In this document: piece after piece, positions 8,376 to 16,803 of the stretch | Position numbering within the stretch: the first letter of the stretch is position 1 | Layout: each line of letters opens with the position of its first letter | NCBI RefSeq assembly: GCF_037265215.1 | Contig: NZ_CP147737.1 | Location: forward strand, 2,636,001 to 2,700,000 | Source of the DNA: Xenorhabdus griffiniae | GTDB lineage: Bacteria; Pseudomonadota; Gammaproteobacteria; Enterobacterales; Enterobacteriaceae | DNA: 64,000 nt | Direction: 5' to 3' | The notes under the pieces: model-generated | Told to the model about the DNA's origin: nothing | Seen by the model: the letters and a program-made list of their open reading frames with translations, nothing else | Databases searched by the model: none | Program-made: the position numbers and the translations under genes

Positions 8376-9461
8376 ATGCACGTCGTTTACGGAGAAACTA
8401 TTAACGGTGTAATAATGAAGGTTCTAGAAAAAGTGCTCACTGAAGGTGTCAGAGTATCTACTAGAAACGGGGATGCAATAACTATCTATGATGTCAGTAT
8501 GATCTTGCAGAATCCGAGATCAAGGCATTTAAGTTTAGTTGGCCGAAAAAACAACATATTCTCCACTTTCGCTGAGACTATGTGGGTTCTAGCTGGTGAC
8601 AACAGGATTAAACCATACCTAACTTTTTTTCTCCCGAGGGCACCCAAGTATTCAGATGATGGTGTTATTTGGCGAGCAGCTTATGGAGAGAGGCTATATG
8701 CCTATGGACAATTAGAAAATGTTATACAACAGTTTAAAGAAGACGGAATCTTTACTAGACGTGCAGTCATTAGTTTATACATGCCCGACAGAGATACTAA
8801 TAAAAGTCTCAGAAATGTATACAATTTAGGAAATAGTTTAGATATACCCTGTAATAATTTAATACACTTCTTTATCACTCCAGACAAAAAGCTAAATATT
8901 AAAATTATTCAAAGAAGTGGAGATCTGATATTTGGTGTAAGTAATATAAATATTTTTGAGTTTAGCTTACTTCAAGAAATGGTACTTTGCATATTGCAAA
9001 GGGAAGTTGACAGCCAAATACAATTAGGATACCTGCATCAATCAGTCACAAACCTACATATTTATGAAAACAGAATACAGCAAGCTGAAGAAATATTAAA
9101 AAATAAAGAGCAGCAAATAACGAATCTCATAAATAATGATGAAATAACATTCCCTCCATCAGTATCCGAAACAAAGTTTTTATTTAATGATATAGTTTTA
9201 TTTATAGAGAAAAAAATAACATCTAAATCCACCAAAATAAACACCTTTAATAAGGAAGTCGAAGAGTTAAAGGATATATTCGATAAATATTTTGTAAAAA
9301 CTGAGGGCAACTTACTTTGGGGATACGCAGAAGCAACTTTAGCATATATTTTTCAAGAGAAACTTAATCAACCAATCGTATTAACCACCAAATTAAGTGA
9401 TGATTTTAACTTAAGTGTAAGTTCAAGTTATTTCAATAAGTTCACTAAGGAAAATATATGA
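8376..9461 (+). CDS. thymidylate synthase-like (putative dUMP hydroxymethylase)
   Basis: A 361-residue protein; residues about 1-210 match the thymidylate synthase fold: FAETMWVLAGDNRI (65-78), VIWRAAYGERLYAYG (97-111), catalytic-type Cys159 in DIPCNN, and IIQRSGDLIFGVSNINIFEFSLL (178-199) with the phosphate-binding Arg/Ser and conserved Asp and Asn. The Asn that selects dUMP over dCMP is kept. Residues about 215-361 are a helical extension not found in housekeeping ThyA. With a dNMP kinase and a 5-hmdU DNA kinase downstream, a dUMP hydroxymethylase role (making 5-hydroxymethyl-dUMP) is the best guess. The start is the ATG after TGAGG; a TTG six bases earlier is unlikely. Very AT-rich compared with the biosynthetic cluster. 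Confidence 0.8.
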   Translation: MHVVYGETINGVIMKVLEKVLTEGVRVSTRNGDAITIYDVSMILQNPRSRHLSLVGRKNNIFSTFAETMWVLAGDNRIKPYLTFFLPRAPKYSDDGVIWRAAYGERLYAYGQLENVIQQFKEDGIFTRRAVISLYMPDRDTNKSLRNVYNLGNSLDIPCNNLIHFFITPDKKLNIKIIQRSGDLIFGVSNINIFEFSLLQEMVLCILQREVDSQIQLGYLHQSVTNLHIYENRIQQAEEILKNKEQQITNLINNDEITFPPSVSETKFLFNDIVLFIEKKITSKSTKINTFNKEVEELKDIFDKYFVKTEGNLLWGYAEATLAYIFQEKLNQPIVLTTKLSDDFNLSVSSSYFNKFTKENI

Positions 9462-10012
9462 AAATTGCATTTATGGGAGTGTCAGGTAGTGGTAAGGATT
9501 TCCTGGCTGATTATTTAATATTAAATAAGAATTTTATTAAATTATCGTTTAGTGACCAGCTTAAGAAATTAGCTAACTATATTTACCCATGGATGGAAAA
9601 AGACTATCCTCCTGAAAGAAAAATGTTACCACTAAATATTACCCTACCTACAGGTGAATCAATCCATCACTCTCCCAGAGATATATGGCTAAACCTCAAC
9701 AATCTAAGAAATATTGAAGAAAAAATATTTATCAGAATGCTCTCTGAAGAGTTAAAACTCTTGGAAGAAAATGGCAAAGTTAAAAAAAATATAATCATTA
9801 CTGACATAAGGTCTAATGAAGAGTTTTTATGGTGTAAGAATAACCATTTTACTGTGGTTCATATCAACAGAAAAGACAATGATTATGAGAATTATGATAT
9901 TGACAAGTATATAAGTAAAAATAAAATAAGAGCAGATTATCAATTTAATAATGATATAATAGGAATAAATAAATTTAAATCTTTCTTCGAAGAGGTATTA
10001 TTCTGTGAATAG
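9458..10012 (+). CDS. deoxynucleoside monophosphate kinase-like P-loop protein
   Basis: A 184-residue P-loop kinase. The N-terminal MGVSGSGKDFLADYLI is a Walker A typical of phage-type dNMP kinases (GxxGxGKD), and IIITDIRSNEEFLWCK resembles the DxR lid/substrate region of T4 gp1-like kinases. It overlaps the stop of the thymidylate synthase-like gene by four bases (ATGA) and so is translationally coupled. Expected role: phosphorylate 5-hydroxymethyl-dUMP (or a similar unusual dNMP) to the diphosphate so it can reach the dNTP pool. Substrate is inferred from context only. Confidence 0.78.
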   Translation: MKIAFMGVSGSGKDFLADYLILNKNFIKLSFSDQLKKLANYIYPWMEKDYPPERKMLPLNITLPTGESIHHSPRDIWLNLNNLRNIEEKIFIRMLSEELKLLEENGKVKKNIIITDIRSNEEFLWCKNNHFTVVHINRKDNDYENYDIDKYISKNKIRADYQFNNDIIGINKFKSFFEEVLFCE

Positions 10013-10505
10013 CAAAAATGATCAGCTTTTTTGTAATGTCAGAGAAAAGAAAATAAAAAACGCTAATCCTAGTTTGAATGAGGATGTTATTAAGGAATGG
10101 TTTCATCATCAACGAGAGCGAACGTCCATATATTATAAAAAAGAAATACTTAACCTTCCTCCTTTTTGGACAAATGACGAAATATTGAAAAAGTATAAAT
10201 TTGTAAATACGAAAAGAATATGGGATAGAGAAACAAAGTGGTTATTAAAAAATGTAATTAAAAATAATTATGTAACTTATGAGAATAAGCTTCTTAATTC
10301 ATTTTTGTTTAGAGTTATAAACAAAAGTAGCACCTTAACGAAAATTAACGCTCCTTTTGATTTCTCAAGAATGAATATTGATTACATCAATACAACAATC
10401 AGAGAAAAAACTCACACTATACATATAACAAATCCAGACTATGTGTTTTTTAGTGCCGCTTATATTTTAGGAGGTCCTAAAGTTAGTTTTGGAAGATTTC
10501 TATAA
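10005..10505 (+). pseudogene. 5-hmdU DNA kinase-type protein, N-terminal half
   Basis: First 166 residues of a 5-hydroxymethyl-dU DNA kinase-like protein (the family once called alpha-glutamyl/putrescinyl thymine pyrophosphorylase). WFHHQRERTSIYYKKEIL, LPPFWTNDEILKKYKFVNTKRIWDRETKWLL is the characteristic helical-domain pattern. GTG start at 10005 behind AGAGG, overlapping the kinase gene by eight bases. An in-frame TAA at 10503-10505 ends it; the next codons continue the same family alignment without a shift, so the full gene is 10005-11009 interrupted by one stop codon. Either a recent nonsense mutation, readthrough, or a two-piece protein. Confidence 0.72.
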
Positions 10506-10532
10506 ATAGAGGAGGGTATAACTGAAAAAGAT

Positions 10533-11009
10533 ATGGTTCTTAGGATGATAAAGTTTGTGTTTTACAACCAAGAAAAGATAGTAAAAGGAATCAAAGTAGC
10601 GGCGAATCAACTTGAAGTATTTAATCATCTTAAATCATTCCCTGGGATTGGGGACTTTCTTGCATATCAGATATTTATAGATTTTACATACATAGCAGTT
10701 TTCCCTTTTACTGAGATGAACTTTGTTGTTGCAGGTCCCGGATGTGAAAGAGGGATAAATTGGATTTTTTCTAACAGAGATGGAATGAACAGTGAAGAGT
10801 GTTTGTTTTGGTTTACAATGAACCAAAATAAAATTGCAGATAAGTATAATGAAAAATGGATCATGGATGAAATTTTTCACTTTCTACCTAAAGAAGAAAG
10901 AATCTATACTCTAATGGATATGGAGAACAGTGGCGCATGTGAAATTGACAAAAGATGCCGCACAAAGTTTAGTAACAAAAGACCAAAACAAAAATATCAT
11001 TACCAATGA
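10533..11009 (+). pseudogene. 5-hmdU DNA kinase-type protein, C-terminal half
   Basis: The same frame as the preceding half. It contains the family's helix-hairpin-helix-like core LKSFPGIGDFLAYQIFIDFTYI and the hallmark AGPGCERGINWIF, followed by a lysine-rich tail. In phages this family phosphorylates the hydroxymethyl group of 5-hmdU already in DNA, activating it for further decoration. A possible restart exists: GAGGAGGG at 10510-10516 lies 17 bases before ATG 10533, longer than ideal. Both halves together (about 335 codons) match the usual family length. Confidence 0.72.
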
Positions 11010-11064
11010 CAATAATAACTTGAGATTATTTTGATATAACCAATCTCTTAGAAAAGGTTTAGAA

Positions 11065-11556
11065 ATGACTAAAGAAATTAGGAAAAACGTCTTTGTTAGT
11101 CATCATCACAAAGACGATGCTAGTGTTGATGGAATTTCACGTTTAGCTGCTACAAAGGGTTATCAACTAAGAAATAGTTCTGTAAGAATGAAACCTGAAA
11201 ACCAACGAAGAGTTGAGGAAAAAAAGGTTAGTGATAGAACAATAGCGCGTTTGCTGAGAATGAAAATGAGATGGGCTAGTCAAGTTATAGTCGTTATCGG
11301 CAAAGAAACACATACAAGACCTTGGGTAAACTGGGAAATTAAAGTAGCTCACCAACTTGGAAAACCAATCATAGGTGTATATGAAAATGGTTTAAAAGGA
11401 GATGTCAAACTACCAGAAAATCTCGAAAAATATGCAACCTCTATCGTAGGTTGGAGAAGTGACTCCATTATCAACGCATTAGAGGGTAATACTAGCTTTC
11501 AAAATCCCGATGGGACAGAACGAGATAAAATCCAAGGTAGGAATGTTGTATGCTAA
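11065..11556 (+). CDS. TIR-like (ThsB-type) protein
   Basis: A 163-residue TIR-like protein: KNVFVSHHHKDD at the start (strand A and first loop) and VIVVIGKETHTRPWVNWEIKVAHQLGKPIIGVY, with Glu91 in the WVNWEI helix where TIR NADases/cyclases keep their catalytic Glu. It resembles ThsB in the RPWVxxEI block but is clearly divergent. It follows the modification genes by 55 bases and its end overlaps the Nmad2 gene by seven bases. Likely role: NAD-derived signal producer or NAD-degrading effector, with the neighbours as sensor or marker. No SIR2-SLOG partner is next to it. Confidence 0.75.
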   Translation: MTKEIRKNVFVSHHHKDDASVDGISRLAATKGYQLRNSSVRMKPENQRRVEEKKVSDRTIARLLRMKMRWASQVIVVIGKETHTRPWVNWEIKVAHQLGKPIIGVYENGLKGDVKLPENLEKYATSIVGWRSDSIINALEGNTSFQNPDGTERDKIQGRNVVC

Positions 11557-12215
11557 TCGAACCAGACTCTCATCTCTATGCCTATGCGATAACACGAGAC
11601 TTCGGTTTTGCTCCTAACCCATTTCAAGGCAGGTGTACGTTGGCTACATGCAAACCTAAAATTAGGCAGTCTGCTAATGTAGGTGATTGGGTTTTAGGAA
11701 TTGGTGGAGCTAATTTAAAACTAGTCAAAAGGAATTGTATTCTCTTAATGAAAATTACTGAAAAAATTAGTTTTAATGATTATTGGGAAGATCCTAGGTT
11801 TTCTATCAAAAAGCCAGTTCGAAATGGGAGTCATGTACAGATGTTGGGAGACAATATCTACCATCACGATGATAACGGTGAATGGATACAAGAAGATTCA
11901 CACCATAGTAATGCTGATGGTTCATTTAATATGGCCAATTTAGAGCGTGATACTCGTTCTGATCAAGTATTGATTTCAGAACATTTCTATTATTTTGGAG
12001 ATAAAGCTGTTGCAGTAGACTTAGAGTCAATTGGATATCATAGGAAAATTAGAGACTATATAAAAATTCGCTTAGATGACTGTATACCTGCTATTAATCT
12101 TATAAAAAAAATAGATCTTGAGTATAGAGGCGATAAAAATTTAGTCATTTCAGATCCATGTCAATTTTCTGATTTCTATAAGCGTGTTGATCAGAAAACT
12201 GGAGAGTTCTACTGA
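11550..12215 (+). CDS. Nmad2 (nucleotide modification associated domain 2) protein
   Basis: A 221-residue protein with the Nmad2 signature near its start: LYAYAITRDFGFAPNPFQGRCTLATCKPKIRQSANVGDWVLGIGG. Nmad domains were defined by their repeated association with modified-base synthesis genes and are thought to read or handle modified nucleotides; no enzyme activity is established to my knowledge. A second conserved-looking block is SDQVLISEHFYYFGDKAV. It overlaps the TIR-like gene (ATG within the last codons), which argues that the two work together, with this protein possibly sensing a modified or unmodified base. Confidence 0.8.
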   Translation: MLIEPDSHLYAYAITRDFGFAPNPFQGRCTLATCKPKIRQSANVGDWVLGIGGANLKLVKRNCILLMKITEKISFNDYWEDPRFSIKKPVRNGSHVQMLGDNIYHHDDNGEWIQEDSHHSNADGSFNMANLERDTRSDQVLISEHFYYFGDKAVAVDLESIGYHRKIRDYIKIRLDDCIPAINLIKKIDLEYRGDKNLVISDPCQFSDFYKRVDQKTGEFY

Positions 12216-12451
12216 ATATAAGAAGGTGATAGAGAGGCTCACTAGAGCCTGTAATGAGCTCTGGCAACATCAATACCGGCACAAATCATTTCAGTCATGG
12301 TTCTTCGGCTCCCATTCTTGCAAATGCGAATTTTGTTTCAAGCACTGTTCGGGTTTCTCGAAGAAAAGTAACAACCATGCGTCGAAAGCTCATTAACGGG
12401 CTTAATCCCTTGATGGTTATCTGACTGCATGATTGTTGCCAATTACCGGTC

Positions 12452-12530
12452 CGACTGGCGGTTATTATTGAAACCGCCACACTCAATGCGACTGAATTGG
12501 CTGAATATTGCCGTCAGAAAAGGTTCTATC
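12452..12530 (+). pseudogene. IS3-family transposase orfA remnant
   Basis: The frame reads LAVIIETATLNATELAEYCRQK, resembling the N-terminal part of IS3-type OrfA proteins, then loses similarity. No start or full helix-turn-helix is left. The surrounding 12216-12600 region has no gene that I can support and looks like insertion-sequence scar at the end of the AT-rich operon. Confidence 0.4.
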
Positions 12531-12601
12531 ATTTCACGCTCAAGATTTTAGGTGAAAAATTATCATTTACAAACTAGATTACAAATTAAAGTAGATTATT
12601 T

Positions 12602-12862
12602 CTATAATTTATTGCGAATCTTACGCTCAACCAGCTGGCCATGCTGATCAAAATATCGACTGGGCCAGATCTCTGAGGGATGGATGCCAAGGTAATTTGC
12701 GATAATCCATTCACCTTTAGGCCACGGCCTACTAAATGTATTTGCTAATGTCGATGAACTGAGTCCTGCCTCACGAGAAACTGCGGCTAAGGTTGTGCCA
12801 CGTTTACGCAGTGCAGCGATGATATCGGCCTGATGCCAATCATTTCTAATGTTGTTATTCAT
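12602..12862 (-). CDS. Nlp/Ner-type transcriptional regulator
   Basis: An 86-residue helix-turn-helix protein of the Mu Ner / Nlp (SfsB) family. DWHQADIIAALRKRGTTLAAVSREAGLSSSTLANTFSRPWPKGEWIIANYLGIHPSEIWPSRYF spans the whole DNA-binding domain. The start at 12862 follows AAGGGG by about seven bases; an ATG at 12880 is a poorer choice. In Mu-like phages Ner represses early transcription; chromosomal homologues are often linked to mobile elements. It may regulate the neighbouring recombinase or be the last relic of a Mu-like element. Confidence 0.85.
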   Translation of the reverse strand: MNNNIRNDWHQADIIAALRKRGTTLAAVSREAGLSSSTLANTFSRPWPKGEWIIANYLGIHPSEIWPSRYFDQHGQLVERKIRNKL

Positions 12863-13111
12863 TCCTGCTACCCCTTCCATTAATTAATATTGATGGTGGT
12901 GATTCAGACAGGGTTCGCAGTACCGGGACACTCGTCCGGCGAGACCGAAGTCTCCCCCGCCTGAACCACCATTGAAAAGGCGATAACAGGCACACTGGTA
13001 GAAACATCCTACCAGTGGAGTGTCTTTAAGGCTGCGAAACCTTACCATTAGATTTTGCTAATGGCGGGAATACTTTAACTGATTGTTTTATCTAACTCAA
13101 TAACCGAACGG

Positions 13112-13987
13112 CTAAGTTGAACGACTATAAACCCGCTCAACATAACGCCCGCGGCCATCACCGTGCCCCAAATCCATTGAAACCAGCGCTCTTGCTTCCT
13201 GATGGCTAAAACCATTTTGTTGGTAAAAATTAAGCGCATCCTGCGCCCACGCATAGCGCAAACTATGGGGAGAATAGCAGCCGATTAAACCAATCTTTGT
13301 GGTATGTGCCCGCCAGTAGTTCATGGCCTGCCGGAGATCGGGTTTATCAATCAACCTGCCGCCACGTTGTTCTGTAATAACAATCGCCTGTTCAACAGCC
13401 TCTTTCACCGCTGCAATATCCAGTACGCGGGTTTGCCTTGGCCGGCCTCCTTTTGTACCAAAAACAACATGCAGTTTTGGCTCTGGTTGCTCTAATTGTT
13501 TGCGCCAGCTTTTCAATGACGCACTACATTGCACAGCTTCCTGAGAACGTAATCCCAGTAAGCGGGCAAGTTTCAAGGTGACGGCAAATCCAACATCACG
13601 TTCAAGCGCTTTCTGATAAACAACCTGAAATGTAGTATCAGGGATCGCCTGTTTCGTTCCGGCGCGGCTGGTGCCGCTTAATCCTAATGCCTGATTACTC
13701 AAGCGCGGCGAAGTTTCCAGTTTCTCACGACCAGCCATACGGAAGATATTACGCAGTGCCGCCATTTCATTTTGCACCGTTCGCTTAGCAATGCCTTGAG
13801 ATAAGCGGGCATCAACATACTGTTCTACATGCTTGGTCTTCAAATGACCGAGACTTTTCACCTGAATATTCAGGCTCAACAACAATGCGCCCAGACGTCC
13901 GGCAATCCGAATGCGGTCATGGCAGGTTTTATGGCTGCCGCCGCCTTGCCGGGCAAAAAACTTTAATTCTTTCATCAATCGACTCAT
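13112..13987 (-). CDS. tyrosine recombinase (integrase-domain protein)
   Basis: A 291-residue recombinase of the integrase-domain family common in enterobacterial genomic islands. N-terminal SAM-like domain about 1-100; catalytic domain with Arg in LGLRSQEAVQ, HSLRYAWAQD (His/Arg box), LGHGDGRGRYVERVYSR (His and candidate Tyr nucleophile). Start at 13987 after GGAG; residues Met5 is an alternative. It sits 36 bases from a long inverted repeat (14023-14093) that may be its site or operator. Probably the integrase of an element that carried part of this accessory region. Confidence 0.85.
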   Translation of the reverse strand: MSRLMKELKFFARQGGGSHKTCHDRIRIAGRLGALLLSLNIQVKSLGHLKTKHVEQYVDARLSQGIAKRTVQNEMAALRNIFRMAGREKLETSPRLSNQALGLSGTSRAGTKQAIPDTTFQVVYQKALERDVGFAVTLKLARLLGLRSQEAVQCSASLKSWRKQLEQPEPKLHVVFGTKGGRPRQTRVLDIAAVKEAVEQAIVITEQRGGRLIDKPDLRQAMNYWRAHTTKIGLIGCYSPHSLRYAWAQDALNFYQQNGFSHQEARALVSMDLGHGDGRGRYVERVYSRST

Positions 13988-14022
13988 CCATTTTTCTCCA
14001 CTGATATCCTACAACCTACGAT

Positions 14023-14093
14023 CTCTGGCGCGCGTCAATGTGGCAAAACAAAATGCACCGGTTTTGCCCTTGACGAATATCTGTGCGCCAGAG
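14023..14093. repeat. long imperfect inverted repeat beside the recombinase
   Basis: Left arm CTCTGGCGC...CGTCAA..GGCAAAAC, right arm its complement GTTTTGCC..TTGACG...GCGCCAGAG, with about nine unpaired bases on the right arm between the two paired boxes. This two-box layout with bulged bases is reminiscent of recombinase attC-like folded sites, but could equally be an operator or a cis-acting RNA hairpin. Confidence 0.5.
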
Positions 14094-14934
14094 TGAACGC
14101 AGGTTGAGGTATTGCGGGGTATCGGTTGAGTACACGGTACTGCCGCCTGTATGAACAGGTCATCCCCACCGGCGAAAAGCCAGCCTCGATATCGTCAAGT
14201 TCTCCTTTTCCAATCTAAAAATGCAGTGTCAGATTCACTGTATAGTGAAGCAGGCGTGAGTCTGTCAGGGTTGGGTTGTGCTTTGGCTGCGGCGTCACTT
14301 TCAGCGGTAACCCGCAAAAAGTGACGCCTTGAGTTTTCGAACAATCAGCAAAGACTATGAAAGCGTTGAAATACCAACGGGTACAGCAAAACGCCGCCAG
14401 ATTCAATGTCAAACGGTAGTCATGCGTTAATGGTTTAGCGGTAGAAAAATTGTCTGTTGAATAATTCAAACAGGGATAGATAAAAGTATGAACGGATGCG
14501 CAAAAGCCATCCTGTTGTTCATTGAAGATAAATAGGATTTATGTTGATTTGAAAAGTCAGTGTATGAACCCACGTTCAACACCCTTCGGCGACAAGATAA
14601 AAACACCTTTTGGGCGTATTTTTAGTTTAAGAAACCTTCATTACCAGACAAGGGTTTTATGTCTGACAATATCTGCTTCCAAAGGTGGGCAGATGTACCG
14701 CAATCTTGCTCTCCCTTTCAGGCTACAGGAGTTTTGTTTCGCCACCCGAAGGCGATCCTGACAGGCGATGGATCTTTGATAACAATTAAATATTTTATCG
14801 GTTGGAACGAGTAGGGTCAAATTTTTATTTGATATGAAATTGAGAAAAAACGATAGGGATAATCTAGGTAACAGCTCTTCCTACCGCTTTCAAAGTAAAT
14901 TTTCTTATTGAGGTCTGTGATGATTCCCTTATAC
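14094..14934. other. intergenic region with hairpin and possible small ORF
   Basis: No convincing gene. It contains an 11-bp inverted repeat GGCGTCACTTT/AAAGTGACGCC (14291-14301 and 14318-14328). A short frame at 14659-14814 (51 codons) ends in LFRHPKAILTGDGSLIT and looks like the Ash-type small phage reading frames, but has no good ribosome binding site. The stretch reads like repeated intergenic or island-end sequence. Confidence 0.35.
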
Positions 14935-15561
14935 TTATCTGCTATGCAGCCATTCGCTCTCCATTAAAGGAGACATATGTCCTCCTATCCAATTAATTAA
15001 CCGTGCATTTAGTCGGCTGGCAAAAGTATGTTGTAGTAAAGGAGGTGTTAGCAAATCTTGCTGTGTGATTACATAGCTAACTGGACAGCTCAAGTTAGTT
15101 ATACGTGGTGGTGGCGGAGCAAGTAATAACTGCACTGGCTCACTTGGTGCTAAAGGAACAGATTGGCCTAAAAGTGTGAGGAAGCGTTCAGGTTTATGTA
15201 AGTGGATACGACCACTACTTATATCCAACCTACAAATTTCTGATAACGCCTCTTGTCCACTCTCTTGATAGCTTTCAAAAGCACTGCCACCTTGGCTAGT
15301 CAGCGCACTCAATAACCATAAATGGCTAACCTTTTCTCCCAATCGTGCTGCCAGGCATTGTGCTAGATATCCTCCGAAACTGTGACCAATAATTTCTATT
15401 GGTTTATTAAAAGTCGAGGCAAGCATTTCTGCTTCATCTAACCAATATTGGAGGTCACACTCTGATTGGTCTCTAATATCATCTACATCTTCCCCAATCA
15501 AATTTGGAGACCAAACACCACGACGTAAAAAAAAACCTGAAATCAGAATACGTGCAGTCAT
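14935..15561 (-). CDS. alpha/beta hydrolase (thioesterase-like), last gene of the operon
   Basis: A 208-residue alpha/beta hydrolase. ILISGFFLRRGVW forms strand 1/oxyanion region, IEIIGHSFGGYLAQCLA holds the nucleophile Ser (GHSFGG), QQDLLTP the acid region and WIGGHMSP the catalytic His. The ATG at 15561 overlaps the transporter stop (ATGA). Possible roles are editing thioesterase, product release, or hydrolysis of a protected product. It differs from the second thioesterase at 23822, so the cluster has two such enzymes. Confidence 0.78.
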   Translation of the reverse strand: MTARILISGFFLRRGVWSPNLIGEDVDDIRDQSECDLQYWLDEAEMLASTFNKPIEIIGHSFGGYLAQCLAARLGEKVSHLWLLSALTSQGGSAFESYQESGQEALSEICRLDISSGRIHLHKPERFLTLLGQSVPLAPSEPVQLLLAPPPPRITNLSCPVSYVITQQDLLTPPLLQHTFASRLNARLINWIGGHMSPLMESEWLHSR

Positions 15562-16799
15562 AGTGTAGTTACCCCACTTTGTGTCCGTTTCATCGCATTT
15601 ACAGTACGTTGTAGTATCATGGTGAGCAAACAAAGCCCAGCCAGACTAAGAAAAAGTATCTGGTGGTTGCCAAGATCCAACATTAAACCACCATACAATG
15701 GAGCAACGGCACTACCCAGTAGGTAGAGGTTAGCGGCACCAAAATAGCTCCCACGTAACGCATTTGGGGTTATCTGATCCACTTCAACACTGAAGGTAGG
15801 GAATACTACCAATTCCCCCAGACTAAGGATGATCGTTGCTATAGCGAGCATATAAAATTGTGTAACAGGAGCAAAAGCGAATAACAGCTGTGCCAGTAAC
15901 ATCATTAATAGTCCTGTTATTAGCCTAACTCCAGTCGAATAACGTTGTAACAGACGTAATAAGGGAAACTGAGAGATAATAATAGTCAGAGCATTAATCG
16001 CAATCAGGGTAGCAATCAACGACATAACATTTGGTACATGACTACGAGTGAGATATTGGACCAATGTGGAATCAAAGCTGGCATATACTAAGGCTGCTAA
16101 CATATTACAAAGCATCAACAAAGCAAAAAGTCGATGACGGATCATTTGTCCGCAGGCGGCAAAAAACGTAGAAGATGTGGTACTAGTTTGCTTTGGTGTA
16201 GTACTTCGCCATACGGTATAGTGCAGTGAGCGCCATAGTAACAGACCATAAATAAAATAGATTGAGGCAGTGATTAAAAAGGTTAAGCCTTGTTTGTCAA
16301 CACCTAAGGTCACCCCAAATAATGGGCCTACCGCAGCGCCGGCATTGATAGCGTAATAACGGCAATAGAGTGCCAGCTCACGCGAAGCCTTATCATTAAT
16401 ACGATCTCCTATCAATGCCTTGCAGCTGGATTCAAGTAGAGCACAACCGATACTGACACCAGCAATACCAATGCCATACAGTGCGGGGTTATTACCATAG
16501 CTTAGCAAGACAAAAGCCAGTGCACTCAATGTGGTTCCACAAAGTATAAGGCGTTTACGACCAAAACGATCTGATAACCAACCAGTATAGACGCCGCTGA
16601 TTGCACCAAAGATGATAGCTATGGAGAGTAAGGCACCAATGGTAGTTGCAGAGAAGTTGAACTGGCGGTACAAGATCACTGCTAAAAAAGGCCAGATCAT
16701 AAAATAGGCTCCCCGCGTTAGCAGGGTGCCTACCAACATCAAATGAATTTCTGCAGGTAGAGCACGAAAACGTGCCAAGGTAAAGGTTTTACTCTGCAT
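15558..16799 (-). CDS. MFS exporter of the biosynthetic cluster
   Basis: A 413-residue major facilitator with about 12 hydrophobic segments. The loop 2-3 signature GWLSDRFGRKRLIL is present. The start chosen is ATG 16799, four bases after the oxygenase stop; an upstream GTG (16835) would overlap that gene. It is the only transporter in the operon and lies in the inner membrane, so it probably exports the product or gives self-resistance. It resembles the drug/metabolite exporters often found in siderophore and antibiotic operons. Confidence 0.85.
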   Translation of the reverse strand: MQSKTFTLARFRALPAEIHLMLVGTLLTRGAYFMIWPFLAVILYRQFNFSATTIGALLSIAIIFGAISGVYTGWLSDRFGRKRLILCGTTLSALAFVLLSYGNNPALYGIGIAGVSIGCALLESSCKALIGDRINDKASRELALYCRYYAINAGAAVGPLFGVTLGVDKQGLTFLITASIYFIYGLLLWRSLHYTVWRSTTPKQTSTTSSTFFAACGQMIRHRLFALLMLCNMLAALVYASFDSTLVQYLTRSHVPNVMSLIATLIAINALTIIISQFPLLRLLQRYSTGVRLITGLLMMLLAQLLFAFAPVTQFYMLAIATIILSLGELVVFPTFSVEVDQITPNALRGSYFGAANLYLLGSAVAPLYGGLMLDLGNHQILFLSLAGLCLLTMILQRTVNAMKRTQSGVTTL

Positions 16800-16803
16800 C
16801 GGA

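Noticed and set aside
12184..12486. Short overlapping frames after the Nmad2 gene
   Set aside because: No RBS, no domain, and they lie in an insertion-sequence scar.
14215..14469. 84-codon minus-strand frame with KTQGVTFCGLPLKVT
   Set aside because: It reads through an 11-bp inverted repeat and lacks a start signal; it is more likely repeated intergenic DNA than a gene.
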